From: Scatomonas sp963928055
GTDB lineage: Bacteria > Bacillota > Clostridia > Lachnospirales > Lachnospiraceae
DNA: 64,000 bases
NCBI GenBank assembly: GCA_963928055.1
Contig: CAWVDN010000001.1
Location: 124,001 to 188,000, forward strand
Direction of reading: 5' to 3'
The position numbers and the translations under genes were made by a program. Below are positions 1 through 8,468 of the stretch, one piece after another (position 1 is the first letter of the stretch; each line of letters opens with the position of its first letter). The notes under the pieces were generated by a model. It saw only the letters and a program-made list of their open reading frames with translations, had not been told where the DNA came from and did not search any database.

Positions 1-57
1 GATGCCGATCTTGGTGGATGTGGAACCGGGATTGATTACCAGAAGTTTGTACCCCAT
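1..57 (-). CDS. buk: Butyrate kinase, N-terminal fragment
   Basis: Only the first 19 codons are in the window; the gene continues beyond base 1. The start ATG is at 57-55 on the minus strand, with an AGGCAGG-like ribosome binding site about 10 bases before it. The fragment reads MGYKLLVINPGSTSTKIGI, the phosphate-binding N-terminal strand of the acetate/butyrate kinase (ASKHA) fold. Butyrate kinase converts butyryl phosphate and ADP to butyrate and ATP. It lies directly downstream of phosphotransbutyrylase, so the pair is the classical Ptb-Buk terminal route. An acetate kinase fragment would look similar, but the Ptb neighbour favours butyrate kinase. Confidence 0.88.
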   Translation of the reverse strand, partial: MGYKLLVINPGSTSTKIGI

Positions 58-100
58 AATAAAATACCTGCCTTTCTGTATTCATTGATTTTTTTCTTTA

Positions 101-133
101 AAAAGAAAGCCGCCGAAAGGCGGCACTCTTTTT
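101..133 (-). terminator. Hairpin between ptb and buk
   Basis: A perfect 6-bp stem (gccgcc at 109-114, ggcggc at 119-124) encloses a 4-base loop. Read on the minus strand it is followed by a T-rich run (tttcttttt). It sits just after the ptb stop codon and before buk. It could be a partial terminator setting the Ptb:Buk ratio, or an mRNA-stabilising 3' hairpin. Confidence 0.6.
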
Positions 134-1043
134 ATTCCGTCAGAGCCTTGGCAATTACCGCTGCGAAAGCGATGGAGTTGATCTTGGTCTCGAAATCATC
201 TGACCGGGAGGTCAGGATCACGGGGGCGCTGGTGCCTACCAGCACGTTTCCGTTGCGGACTTTCGCGGTGCGGACCAGGATCTTGTATGTGATGTTTCCT
301 GCGTCGATATTGGGGAAGAGCAGAATGTCCGCGTGGCCCGCCACGGGGTTTTCCACCTTTTTATGTCTGGCGGCTTCCTCGTCAATGGCAAGATCCATGG
401 AAAGCGGACCGTATACCTGGCAGTTTTTGATCTCGCCCCGCTCGCACATTTTGGTCAGCTCATCGGCATCCACCGTAGGCTGCATTTTGGGGTTCACGAC
501 CTCCACCGCGCAGATGGGAGCGACCTTGGGGCACTCCACACCGCAGGCCTGAGCGACTTCCACGGCGTTTTCGATGATCTGTACCTTTTCCTCCAGATTC
601 GGATACGTGTTGAAAGCGACATCCGTAAAGTAGAGGAGACGGTCGAAGCCTTCGATCTCAAATACACAGACATGAGACATCATCTTGCCGGCGCGAAGAC
701 CAACTTCCTTATTTAATACGCTTTTCAGGAACAGTTTGGTATCCAGGAAACCTTTCAGAAGGATATCCGCTTCCTTATTATGTACCAGCTCCACCGCCTT
801 CAGAGCAGCGGCGGCGACATCCGGTTCGTTGATCACACGGAAGTTGGAAAGATCCATCTGCAGGGAATCCGCGATGCTGCGGATCTGCGCCTCGTCGCCG
901 ACCAGAATGGCGTCGGCGATGCCCCGCTCCTTGGCGATCTTAACTGCCTCCAGAACCGCGTCGTCCTGAGCAACGGCCACGGAAATCGTTTTCAGCTTTC
1001 CGGAACTGGCTCTGGAAATGATGTCATCAAAATTCTTAATCAT
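132..1043 (-). CDS. ptb: Phosphate butyryltransferase
   Basis: This 303-residue protein belongs to the phosphate acetyl/butyryltransferase family and converts butyryl-CoA and phosphate to butyryl phosphate and CoA in the cytosol. Family features include the N-terminal Rossmann-like half (SVAVAQDDAVLEAVKIAKE), the central KADILLKG-like stretch (here KEADILLKGF), and the C-terminal phosphate-binding region with HADILLFPNIDAGN around residue 240 and VGTSAPVILTSRSD near 275. Length matches Ptb rather than the longer Pta. The start has a gagaggtg ribosome binding site. It is transcribed away from the butyryl-CoA operon and leads into buk, so the locus can make butyrate with ATP gain. A phosphate acetyltransferase is the main alternative and is less likely in this context. 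Confidence 0.92.
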   Translation of the reverse strand: MIKNFDDIISRASSGKLKTISVAVAQDDAVLEAVKIAKERGIADAILVGDEAQIRSIADSLQMDLSNFRVINEPDVAAAALKAVELVHNKEADILLKGFLDTKLFLKSVLNKEVGLRAGKMMSHVCVFEIEGFDRLLYFTDVAFNTYPNLEEKVQIIENAVEVAQACGVECPKVAPICAVEVVNPKMQPTVDADELTKMCERGEIKNCQVYGPLSMDLAIDEEAARHKKVENPVAGHADILLFPNIDAGNITYKILVRTAKVRNGNVLVGTSAPVILTSRSDDFETKINSIAFAAVIAKALTE

Positions 1044-1093
1044 TTGTCTGCACCTCTCCCATAAAATTCTAAAGATATTTATTTAACAAGGTT

Positions 1094-1122
1094 AGTCTAT
1101 CACTGATTTCAGCCAAGGTCAA
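1094..1122 (-). promoter_or_regulatory. Predicted SigA promoter for ptb-buk
   Basis: On the minus strand TTGACC (1122-1117) and TAGACT (1099-1094) are separated by exactly 17 bases. The -10 lies about 50 bases before the ptb start codon. This is a sequence match only. Confidence 0.65.
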
Positions 1123-1247
1123 TATAAAATCGCAGGAGAATTTTCGGAACAATTTATACAAAAGAGAAAAGTCTGTGCCGGAAAAATATTGTGAATTTAA
1201 CGGAAATTTTCAAAACAAAAATTTTATAAAAAATGATTGATAAATAT

Positions 1248-1276
1248 TTGACATAGAGGGAAATCAGGAGTATAGT
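1248..1276 (+). promoter_or_regulatory. Predicted SigA promoter for thl-crt-hbd-bcd-etfBA
   Basis: TTGACA (1248-1253) and TATAGT (1271-1276) are spaced by 17 bases, a near-consensus housekeeping promoter. It gives a leader of about 75 bases before thl. Confidence 0.82.
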
Positions 1277-1291
1277 AAGAAGCATAAGCAA

Positions 1292-1320
1292 GAGAACAGC
1301 CATGATCAGCTGTTTTTCTC
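1292..1320 (+). promoter_or_regulatory. Leader hairpin before thl
   Basis: The arms aacagc (1295-1300) and gctgtt (1309-1314) form a stem, followed by TTTC. A flanking gaga/tctc pair can extend it. It lies between the promoter and the thl ribosome binding site (AGGAGG, 1346-1351). It may be an attenuator or a 5' stability element. Confidence 0.45.
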
Positions 1321-1357
1321 ATGAAACAATGGATTAGAAGGTTCAAGGAGGTAAAAA

Positions 1358-2539
1358 ATGGCAAAAAAAGTTGTTTTGGCCGGCGCGTGCCGTACGGCGA
1401 TCGGTAAAATGGGAGGCACTTTAAGCACGACCCCGGCTGCGGATCTGGGCGCCATCGTGATCAAGGAAGCGCTGAATCGGGCAGGAGTCCCTGCGGATAA
1501 GGTAGATCAGGTCTACATGGGCTGCGTCATCCAGGCTGGTCTGGGCCAGAACGTGGCAAGACAGGCTTCCATCAAAGCCGGGATTCCGGTGGAGGCTCCG
1601 GCCATGACAATTAATATTGTCTGCGGTTCCGGTCTGAACTGCGTGAACATGGCTGCCGCCATGATCCAGGCAGGGGAGGCCGATATCGTGGTCGCCGGCG
1701 GTATGGAGAATATGTCCATGGCTCCCTACGCTCTGAAAAACGCCCGCTACGGCTACCGCATGGGCAATGCCCCCATGGTGGACACCATGGTGAACGACGC
1801 TCTGTGGGATGTGTTCAATGATTACCATATGGGCATCACCGCCGAGAATGTAGCGGAGCAGTGGGGACTGACCAGAGAGCAGCTGGACGAGTTCGCAGCG
1901 GCCAGCCAGCAGAAAGCCTGCGCGGCGATTGAGAACGGCCGTTTCAAAGACGAGATCGTACCGGTAGAAGTAAAACAGAAAAAGACCACCGTTGTATTTG
2001 ACACGGATGAAGGCCCCCGTCCCGGAACCACCGCGGAAAGCATTGCCAAGCTGCGTCCCGCGTTCAAGAAGGACGGTATCGTTACCGCCGGAAACGCTTC
2101 CGGCATCAATGACGGCGCTGCCGCTGTTGTGGTAATGAGCGAAGAAAAAGCAAAAGAGCTGGGCGTTAAGCCCATGGCCACCTGGGTATCCGGCGCTTTA
2201 GGCGGCGTGGATCCGTCGATCATGGGTGTGGGACCGGTTCCCGCCACCAGAAAAGCTATGGAGAAAGCAGGCCTGACGGTTGCCGATATGGACCTGATCG
2301 AGGCTAACGAGGCATTTGCCGCGCAGTCTCTGGCAGTTGCCCACGACCTGGAGTTTGATATGAGCAAGGTAAACGTAAACGGCGGAGCCATCGCCCTGGG
2401 ACATCCCGTTGGAGCTTCCGGCTGCCGTATCCTGGTAACCCTGCTTCACGAGATGGAGAAGAGAGACGCCAAGAAGGGTCTGGCCACTCTTTGCATCGGC
2501 GGCGGCATGGGCTGCGCCACCATCGTAGAGAGAGACTGA
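1358..2539 (+). CDS. thl: Acetyl-CoA C-acetyltransferase (thiolase)
   Basis: This 393-residue biosynthetic thiolase condenses two acetyl-CoA to acetoacetyl-CoA, the first step of butyryl-CoA formation. The nucleophilic cysteine is Cys89 in NIVCGSGLN. The catalytic histidine is in GGAIALGHPVGASG near residue 348, and the second cysteine is in CIGGGMGCATI near the C terminus. Length is typical. A strong AGGAGG ribosome binding site precedes the ATG, and the codon choice is that of a highly expressed gene. It is the first gene of a six-gene operon whose order matches known clostridial butyrate clusters. Confidence 0.97.
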   Translation: MAKKVVLAGACRTAIGKMGGTLSTTPAADLGAIVIKEALNRAGVPADKVDQVYMGCVIQAGLGQNVARQASIKAGIPVEAPAMTINIVCGSGLNCVNMAAAMIQAGEADIVVAGGMENMSMAPYALKNARYGYRMGNAPMVDTMVNDALWDVFNDYHMGITAENVAEQWGLTREQLDEFAAASQQKACAAIENGRFKDEIVPVEVKQKKTTVVFDTDEGPRPGTTAESIAKLRPAFKKDGIVTAGNASGINDGAAAVVVMSEEKAKELGVKPMATWVSGALGGVDPSIMGVGPVPATRKAMEKAGLTVADMDLIEANEAFAAQSLAVAHDLEFDMSKVNVNGGAIALGHPVGASGCRILVTLLHEMEKRDAKKGLATLCIGGGMGCATIVERD

Positions 2540-2556
2540 AACTGAAAAAGGCTTCA

Positions 2557-2592
2557 GCACAGAGAACTGCGGAGAGATCCGCAGCTGTCTGT
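2557..2592 (+). promoter_or_regulatory. Intercistronic hairpin between thl and crt
   Basis: The arms ctgcgg (2567-2572) and ccgcag (2579-2584) enclose a 6-base loop, with outer cacag/ctgtg pairing. There is no T tract, so it is more likely an mRNA processing or stability element than a terminator. Confidence 0.45.
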
Positions 2593-2618
2593 GTGTAAAG
2601 AAAGAAGGGAGATTACTT

Positions 2619-3395
2619 ATGGAGTTTGTAACGTACGCAACAGAAGGCGCCGTAGGCATTATCACCATCAACCGTCCCAAAGCGCTGAACGCTCTGAACA
2701 GCCAGGTGCTGGAGGATTTGAAAGAGGCCTTTGAGGCGGTGGATCTCAGTGAGATCCGTGCGCTGATCCTTACAGGCGCAGGAGAAAAATCCTTTGTGGC
2801 CGGCGCGGACATCGGCGAGATGAGCAGCCTGACCAAAGCAGAGGGCGAGGCCTTCGGCAAAAAAGGAAACGATATTTTCAGAATGATCGAAACCTTCCCC
2901 ATTCCGGTGATCGCCGCCATCAACGGCTTTGCTCTGGGCGGCGGCTGTGAGATCGCCATGAGCTGCGACATCCGTCTCTGCTCTGAAAACGCGGTATTCG
3001 GCCAGCCGGAAGTAGGCCTGGGCATTACCCCCGGTTTCGGCGGAACCCAGAGATTGGCCAGGATCGTAGGCGTCGGACGCGCCAAAGAGATGATCTACGG
3101 GGCCAGAAATATCAAGGCTGACGACGCCTACCGGATCGGCCTGGTAAATTACGTATATCCTCTGGAGGAGCTGCTTCCCGCCGCCAAGAAAATGGCCGCA
3201 GGCATTGCCAAAAACGCTCCTATCGCTGTGCGCAACTGCAAGAAGGCCATCAACGACGGTCTGCAGGTAGATATGGATCAGGCCATTGTGATCGAAGAGA
3301 AACTGTTCGGCGACTGCTTCGAGACCTATGACCAGAAGGAAGGAATGGGCGCGTTCCTGGAGAAGAGAAAGGTAGAGGCTTTCCTGAATAAGTAA
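2619..3395 (+). CDS. crt: Enoyl-CoA hydratase / crotonase
   Basis: This 258-residue crotonase-fold enzyme is expected to dehydrate 3-hydroxybutyryl-CoA to crotonyl-CoA. The oxyanion-hole motif AGADIGEM lies near residue 65. The two catalytic glutamates are expected in ALGGGCEIAMSCD (about 108-120) and in FGQPEVGLGITPGFGGTQRL (about 127-146); both motifs are intact. The gene starts at an ATG preceded by AGAAGGGAG and follows thl by 79 bases. Other crotonase-family activities share the fold, but operon position between thl and hbd makes crotonase the best assignment. Confidence 0.95.
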   Translation: MEFVTYATEGAVGIITINRPKALNALNSQVLEDLKEAFEAVDLSEIRALILTGAGEKSFVAGADIGEMSSLTKAEGEAFGKKGNDIFRMIETFPIPVIAAINGFALGGGCEIAMSCDIRLCSENAVFGQPEVGLGITPGFGGTQRLARIVGVGRAKEMIYGARNIKADDAYRIGLVNYVYPLEELLPAAKKMAAGIAKNAPIAVRNCKKAINDGLQVDMDQAIVIEEKLFGDCFETYDQKEGMGAFLEKRKVEAFLNK

Positions 3396-3438
3396 GTGTA
3401 TTCAAAGATCAAATTTTATAAATATGGAGGAAACAGAC

Positions 3439-4278
3439 ATGAAAGTAGGTATTATCGGTGCAGGAACCATGGGTTCCGGAATCGCGCAGGCGTTTGCTCA
3501 GACAGAGGGTTATGAAGTCTGCCTCTGCGATATCAACGAAGAGCTGGCCGCCAACGGCAAGAAGAAGATCGCCAAGGGATTCGAGAAGAGAGTTGCCAAG
3601 GGCAAAATGGATCAGGCTGCCGCCGACGCCATCCTGGCAAAGATCACCACAGGCGTAAAGACCATCTGCACAGACTGCGATCTGGTGGTAGAGGCTGCCC
3701 TGGAGAACATGGAGATCAAAAAACAGACCTTCAAAGAGCTGCAGGAGATCTGCAAGGCGGACTGTATGTTTGCCACCAACACCTCCTCTCTGTCCATCAC
3801 AGAGATCGGCGCCGGCCTGGACCGTCCGGTGATCGGTATGCATTTCTTCAACCCGGCTCCGGTCATGAAGCTGGTAGAGGTGATCGCGGGCCTGAATACT
3901 CCTGTTGAGATGGTGGACAAGATCAAAGCCATTTCCGTAGAGATCGGCAAGACTCCCGTGCAGGTTGAGGAAGCCGCCGGCTTCGTAGTAAACCGCATCC
4001 TGGTTCCCATGATCAACGAGGCAGTAGGCATCTACGCGGACGGCGTTGCTTCCGTAGAGGGCATCGACGCCGCAATGAAGCTGGGCGCCAACCATCCCAT
4101 GGGTCCCCTGGAGCTGGGCGATCTGATCGGACTGGATATCTGCCTGGCGATCATGGAAGTTCTGTATCATGAGACCGGCGATTCCAAATACCGTCCCCAT
4201 CCGCTGCTGAGAAAGATGGTTCGCGGCGGCAAGCTGGGACGCAAGACCGGCATCGGTTTCTATGATTACAGCAAGTAA
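3439..4278 (+). CDS. hbd: 3-hydroxybutyryl-CoA dehydrogenase
   Basis: This enzyme reduces acetoacetyl-CoA to 3-hydroxybutyryl-CoA with NAD(P)H. I place the start at the ATG at 3439 (279 residues, beginning MKVGIIGAGTMGSG), because the GGAGG at 3426-3430 is correctly spaced for it; an upstream ATG at 3424 overlaps that ribosome binding site. The N-terminal Rossmann motif GxGxxG is in GAGTMGSG. The active-site region MHFFNPAPVMKLVEVI lies near residue 135. The C-terminal domain carries NHPMGPLELGDLIGLD and ends with GRKTGIGFYDY, typical of the family. It is the third gene of the butyryl-CoA operon. Confidence 0.96.
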   Translation: MKVGIIGAGTMGSGIAQAFAQTEGYEVCLCDINEELAANGKKKIAKGFEKRVAKGKMDQAAADAILAKITTGVKTICTDCDLVVEAALENMEIKKQTFKELQEICKADCMFATNTSSLSITEIGAGLDRPVIGMHFFNPAPVMKLVEVIAGLNTPVEMVDKIKAISVEIGKTPVQVEEAAGFVVNRILVPMINEAVGIYADGVASVEGIDAAMKLGANHPMGPLELGDLIGLDICLAIMEVLYHETGDSKYRPHPLLRKMVRGGKLGRKTGIGFYDYSK

Positions 4279-4298
4279 GGGATAATGGAGGAAGAGAC

Positions 4299-5450
4299 AT
4301 GGATTTCGCATTAGATAAGAAACATGAAATGGCCAGAACTCTGTTCAGAGAGTTCGCCGAAAAAGAAGTGAAGCCTCTGGCGCAGGAGGTTGACGAGACG
4401 GAAGTATTCCCCAGAGCTACTGTGGAAAAACTGGCAAAATACGGATTCCTGGGAATCCCGGTTCCCAAGGAGTACGGCGGACAGGGCTGTGATCCTCTGA
4501 CCTACGCTATGTGCGTGGAGGAGCTGGCCAAAGTCTGCGGCACCACCGCAGTTATCGTATCCGCCCATACTTCTCTGTGCATCGATCCCATCCTCACCTA
4601 CGGAACCGAAGAGCAGAAACAGAAATACGTTCCCGCTCTGGCAAAGGGTGAGAAGCTGGGCGCTTTCGGTCTGACCGAGCCCGGCGCAGGCACCGATGCC
4701 CAGGGCCAGCAGACCAAAGCGGTCCTGGACGGAGACGAGTGGGTGCTGAACGGCTCCAAGTGCTTCATCACCAACGGTAAGGAAGCGGATGTGTACATTA
4801 TCATCGCCGTTACCGGCGTAGTGGAGAAGAGAGGCAGAAAGGTCAAAGAAATTTCCGCCTTCATCGTGGAGAAGGGAACTCCCGGATTTACCTTCGGAAC
4901 CAAGGAAAAGAAAATGGGTATCCGCGGATCCTCCACCTACGAGCTGATCTTCACCGACTGCCGTATCCCCAAAGAGAATCTGCTGGGACAGCAGGGCAAG
5001 GGCTTTAACATCGCCATGCATACCCTGGACGGCGGACGGATCGGAATCGCCGCGCAGGCTCTGGGTCTGGCAGAGGGCGCTCTGGAGACTACCATCAAAT
5101 ACGTAAAAGAGAGAAAGCAGTTCGGACGTTCCATCGCCCAGTTCCAGAACACCCAGTTCCAGCTGGCTGACATGGCTACCAAGGTAGAGGCTGCCCAGCT
5201 TCTGGTCTACAAGGCAGCTATGGCGAAGGCGACCCAGAAGGTTTACAGCGTGGAAGCCGCAAAGGCAAAACTGTATGCCGCGGAAGTTGCCATGGAAGTG
5301 ACCACCAAGGCGGTACAGCTTCACGGCGGATACGGCTACATCAGAGAGTACGATGTAGAGCGTATGATGCGTGACGCCAAGATCACCGAGATCTACGAGG
5401 GAACTTCTGAAGTTCAGCGCATGGTAATTTCTGGAAGCTTATTGAAATAA
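4299..5450 (+). CDS. bcd: Butyryl-CoA dehydrogenase
   Basis: This 383-residue FAD-dependent acyl-CoA dehydrogenase reduces crotonyl-CoA to butyryl-CoA. The catalytic base is Glu367 in ITEIYEGTSEVQR, the position used by short-chain acyl-CoA dehydrogenases of anaerobes. FAD-binding motifs include FGLTEPGAGTDA (near residue 125), CFITNG (near 158) and QLHGGYGY (near 335). It is immediately followed by etfB and etfA, as expected for the Bcd/Etf complex. In clostridia that complex couples crotonyl-CoA reduction by NADH to ferredoxin reduction; bifurcation here is inferred from context. Confidence 0.96.
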   Translation: MDFALDKKHEMARTLFREFAEKEVKPLAQEVDETEVFPRATVEKLAKYGFLGIPVPKEYGGQGCDPLTYAMCVEELAKVCGTTAVIVSAHTSLCIDPILTYGTEEQKQKYVPALAKGEKLGAFGLTEPGAGTDAQGQQTKAVLDGDEWVLNGSKCFITNGKEADVYIIIAVTGVVEKRGRKVKEISAFIVEKGTPGFTFGTKEKKMGIRGSSTYELIFTDCRIPKENLLGQQGKGFNIAMHTLDGGRIGIAAQALGLAEGALETTIKYVKERKQFGRSIAQFQNTQFQLADMATKVEAAQLLVYKAAMAKATQKVYSVEAAKAKLYAAEVAMEVTTKAVQLHGGYGYIREYDVERMMRDAKITEIYEGTSEVQRMVISGSLLK

Positions 5451-5466
5451 CAGGAGGATACGAACC

Positions 5467-6249
5467 GTGAAGATAGTTGTTTGTGTAAAACAGGTGCCGG
5501 ATACCAAGGGCGGCGTACAGTTTAACCCCGACGGCACATTGAACAGAGCCGCAATGCTGGCAATTATGAACCCGGACGACAAGGCCGGACTGGAGGCTGC
5601 CCTGAGACTGAAGGATCAGTACGGCGCAGAGGTAACTGTTGTGACCATGGGTCTCCCCAAAGCCGCGGATGTACTCCGGGAAGCTCTGGCCATGGGAGCG
5701 GACAAGGGCATTCTGGTAACAGACCGTGTTCTGGGCGGCGCAGACACCTGGGCTACCTCCACCACTCTGGCAGGGGCCCTGAGAAATCTGGACTACGATC
5801 TGATCATCACCGGACGCCAGGCCATTGACGGCGATACCGCCCAGGTAGGTCCCCAGATCTCCGAGCATCTGGGACTGCCGGTCATCTCCTATGCCCAGAA
5901 GATCGAGATCGATGGAGATTATGTGATCGTGCAGCGTCAGTTTGAGGACAGATATCATGTGCTGAAAGCAAAAATGCCCTGTCTGATCACTGCTCTTTCT
6001 GAGCTGAACGAGCCCCGCTACATGACGCCGGGCGGAATTTTCGATGCCTGCGACGCGGAGATCACCACCTGGGGAAGAGCCGACCTGAAGGATGTGGATG
6101 ATTCCAATCTGGGTCTGAAAGGCTCTCCGACCAAGATCGCCAAGGCTTCCGACAAGGTCAGAAAGGGTGCCGGCGAGCACTTTGTTCTGGATCCGGAAGC
6201 GGGCGCTGCTTACATTACTGAAAAACTCACAGAAAAACATATTATTTAA
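5467..6249 (+). CDS. etfB: Electron transfer flavoprotein beta subunit
   Basis: This 260-residue EtfB has the usual MKIVVCVKQVPDT opening and the ALAMGADKGILVTD and TGRQAIDGDTAQVGPQ motifs (the latter around residues 118-133) of the flavin/nucleotide-binding alpha/beta fold. The start is a GTG with GGAGG about 10 bases upstream. With EtfA it carries electrons to or from butyryl-CoA dehydrogenase, and in the bifurcating type it binds the NADH-oxidising FAD. It is 16 bases downstream of bcd and 18 bases upstream of the chosen etfA start. No disruption is visible. Confidence 0.95.
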   Translation: MKIVVCVKQVPDTKGGVQFNPDGTLNRAAMLAIMNPDDKAGLEAALRLKDQYGAEVTVVTMGLPKAADVLREALAMGADKGILVTDRVLGGADTWATSTTLAGALRNLDYDLIITGRQAIDGDTAQVGPQISEHLGLPVISYAQKIEIDGDYVIVQRQFEDRYHVLKAKMPCLITALSELNEPRYMTPGGIFDACDAEITTWGRADLKDVDDSNLGLKGSPTKIAKASDKVRKGAGEHFVLDPEAGAAYITEKLTEKHII

Positions 6250-6267
6250 TATAAGGTGGTGAACAGG

Positions 6268-7311
6268 ATGAATTTGGAAGAATATAAGGGCGTATATGTC
6301 TACGCGCAGCAGGTTGACAATAAGCTGGATAACATTGCCTTCGAGCTGCTGGGCAAGGCAAAAGACCTGGCAAAAGATTTAAATAGTGACGTTACCGCGG
6401 TTCTCATCGGCTCCGATGTAAAGGGACTGGCGGACGAGCTGGCCGCATACGGCGCAGATAAAGTGATCGTCGTGGACGATCCGGAACTGAAAGAGTACAG
6501 AACCGAGCCTTACACCCATGCTCTGGCATCTGTGATCAACGAGTTCAAACCGGAGATCATGCTGGTAGGCGCCACTGCCATCGGCCGTGACTTAGGCCCC
6601 AGAGTTTCCGCCAGAGTGGCAACCGGTCTGACTGCAGACTGTACTCAGCTGGAGATCGGAGACTTCCCCCTGGTGGCCAGAGAAGGACAGGAGCAGAAGC
6701 ACAATCAGCTGCTGATGACCCGTCCGGCTTTCGGCGGCAACACCATCGCTACCATTGCCTGCCCCGACAACCGTCCCCAGATGGCTACGGTACGTCCCGG
6801 CGTTATGCAGAAGATCGAGCCCATTGAGGGAGCCAAGGCCAATGTAGTAGAGTACAATCCCGGATTTACTCCCAATGACAAATACGTGGAGATCCTGGAC
6901 ATTGTGAAATCTGTTTCCGAGACCGTGGACATTATGGACGCCAAGATCCTGGTATCCGGCGGCCGCGGCGTGGGAAGCCCCGAGAACTTCCAGATGCTGC
7001 GGGATTTGGCAGACGCTCTGGGCGGCGAAGTAAGCTGCTCCCGTGCCGTAGTGGATGCGGGATGGATGCCCAAGGATATGCAGGTAGGACAGACCGGAAA
7101 GACCGTTCGTCCCCAGGTATATTTCGCCATCGGTATCTCCGGAGCCATTCAGCATGTGGCCGGTATGGAAGAGTCTGACATTATCATCGCCATCAACAAG
7201 GATGAGACAGCTCCCATCTTCGATGTGGCGGATTACGGCGTGGTAGGGGATCTGAACAAGATCGTACCGAAACTGACCGAAATGATCAAGGCTGCAAAAG
7301 CTGCTGAGTAA
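6268..7311 (+). CDS. etfA: Electron transfer flavoprotein alpha subunit
   Basis: EtfA partners EtfB in the butyryl-CoA dehydrogenase complex. I choose the ATG at 6268 (347 residues, MNLEEYKGVYVYAQQ) over two GTG codons at 6256 and 6259, because those fall in the AAGGTGGTG ribosome binding region. The C-terminal FAD domain is recognisable: LVSGGRGVGSPENFQML (about 228-244), CSRAVVDAGW, GQTGKTVRPQVYFAIGISGAIQH and VVGDLNKIVPKL. There is no N-terminal ferredoxin-like extension. It is the last gene of the operon and is followed by a strong terminator. Confidence 0.95.
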   Translation: MNLEEYKGVYVYAQQVDNKLDNIAFELLGKAKDLAKDLNSDVTAVLIGSDVKGLADELAAYGADKVIVVDDPELKEYRTEPYTHALASVINEFKPEIMLVGATAIGRDLGPRVSARVATGLTADCTQLEIGDFPLVAREGQEQKHNQLLMTRPAFGGNTIATIACPDNRPQMATVRPGVMQKIEPIEGAKANVVEYNPGFTPNDKYVEILDIVKSVSETVDIMDAKILVSGGRGVGSPENFQMLRDLADALGGEVSCSRAVVDAGWMPKDMQVGQTGKTVRPQVYFAIGISGAIQHVAGMEESDIIIAINKDETAPIFDVADYGVVGDLNKIVPKLTEMIKAAKAAE

Positions 7312-7345
7312 ACACGGATTTTAAAGAAAATCAGAATCATAGAAA

Positions 7346-7388
7346 GGCCCGGTATGGAGCAGAAACAGGATCCATGCCGGGTCTTTTT
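7346..7388 (+). terminator. Rho-independent terminator of the butyryl-CoA operon
   Basis: A 13-bp arm (7346-7358) pairs, with G-T wobbles, with 7371-7383 and is followed by TTTTT. It lies 35 bases after the etfA stop. Confidence 0.9.
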
Positions 7389-7475
7389 GCGCCGTCCGGA
7401 GAAAGAAACCTCCGTATTTAAATCTTGTCAATAAAGTGGATGTGCGATAAAATTTAAAAGATGGAGGAAACTTTT

Positions 7476-8468
7476 ATGAAGAACAAGAGCACCTGGGTCA
7501 TCATCTCGCTGCCCCTGATCGCTCTGGCGGTGATCCTGGTACTGTACCGGTTCGGAAGCCGGAGCCGGGGCGGCGACCAGGGAGAGTATACAACCTATGA
7601 GCGGCATTACGCCCTGATCACGGATCAGGGTGACGAGGATTTCTGGGAGGAAGTCTATACCAGCGCTTTGGAAGAGGGAAAGTCCAGAGGCGTCTATGTG
7701 GAGCGGTTCGGCGCGGATCTGGCGGTGGATTACAGCCGGGAGCAGCTGCTGGACATGGCGGTCCGGGCAGCTGTGGACGGGATCATCGTGGCGGGGGACG
7801 ACACCGAGGAGACGGTGGAACTGATCAACGGCGCGGTGGAGCAGGGGATCCCTGTGGTCACGGTCCTCAATGACTGCATCGAGAGCCGCAGGCAGTGCTT
7901 TGTGGGCAGCAACAGCTACAATATCGGTCAGGAATACGGAGAGCAGATCCTGCAGATGCTTCCGGAAGGCGCCGGACAGGTACTGGTTCTCACGGATGAA
8001 AGCCGCCGGGACAGCAGCCTGAATCTGATCCTGCTGGCCATCCGCGAGACGCTGGCCGACGCCCTGGGTACAAAAAACGACGTCTCTGTGGAGGCGCTGG
8101 CGGTGGACAACAGCCGCAGCTTCAGCGCCGAGGAATCCATCCGGGACATTTTTCTGGACGATGAGCTTCCGGATGTCATGGTCTGTCTGAACGCGGTCCA
8201 CACCCGCTGCGCCTATACCGCGGCGGTGGATTATAATCAGGTGGGAAGGGTGCAGATCCTGGGATATTATGATTCGGACGCTATCCTGGACGCTGTGTCC
8301 AAGAATATCATCCAGGCGACGATCGGGCTGGACGCGGCCCAGATGGGAGAGCTCAGCGTGGAAGCTCTGGACGAGTACGTAGAGACGGGATATACCAACA
8401 GTTATATGGCGGTGGACATTTACGTGATCACCCCCGAGGAAGCGGAGGAGCTGACAGAGCAGGAATGA
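7476..8468 (+). CDS. Membrane-anchored periplasmic-binding-type sugar sensor
   Basis: The 330-residue product starts at the ATG at 7476, served by GGAGG at 7463; the upstream ATG at 7461 overlaps that site. An uncleaved-looking membrane anchor (about residues 6-26, IISLPLIALAVILVLYRF) is followed by a type I periplasmic-binding fold with VDGIIVAGDD, GIPVVTVLND and FVGSNSYNIGQEYG typical of LacI/ribose-binding-like domains. There is no lipobox cysteine. Its stop overlaps the start of the downstream histidine kinase (ATGA), so the likely role is an extracellular ligand-sensing partner of that kinase rather than a transport protein. The ligand is probably a sugar, inferred from the downstream transporter. 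Confidence 0.8.
   Translation: MKNKSTWVIISLPLIALAVILVLYRFGSRSRGGDQGEYTTYERHYALITDQGDEDFWEEVYTSALEEGKSRGVYVERFGADLAVDYSREQLLDMAVRAAVDGIIVAGDDTEETVELINGAVEQGIPVVTVLNDCIESRRQCFVGSNSYNIGQEYGEQILQMLPEGAGQVLVLTDESRRDSSLNLILLAIRETLADALGTKNDVSVEALAVDNSRSFSAEESIRDIFLDDELPDVMVCLNAVHTRCAYTAAVDYNQVGRVQILGYYDSDAILDAVSKNIIQATIGLDAAQMGELSVEALDEYVETGYTNSYMAVDIYVITPEEAEELTEQE

Larger units (their letters stand above)
1044..1357. other. Divergent regulatory region between ptb and thl
   Basis: This 314-base gene-free, AT-rich stretch separates the butyrate terminal pathway from the butyryl-CoA operon. It holds one promoter on each strand and a leader hairpin before thl, listed separately. The roughly 125 bases between the two -35 boxes contain A/T tracts but no clear inverted-repeat operator that I could recognise. 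I see no open reading frame here. Confidence 0.7.
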
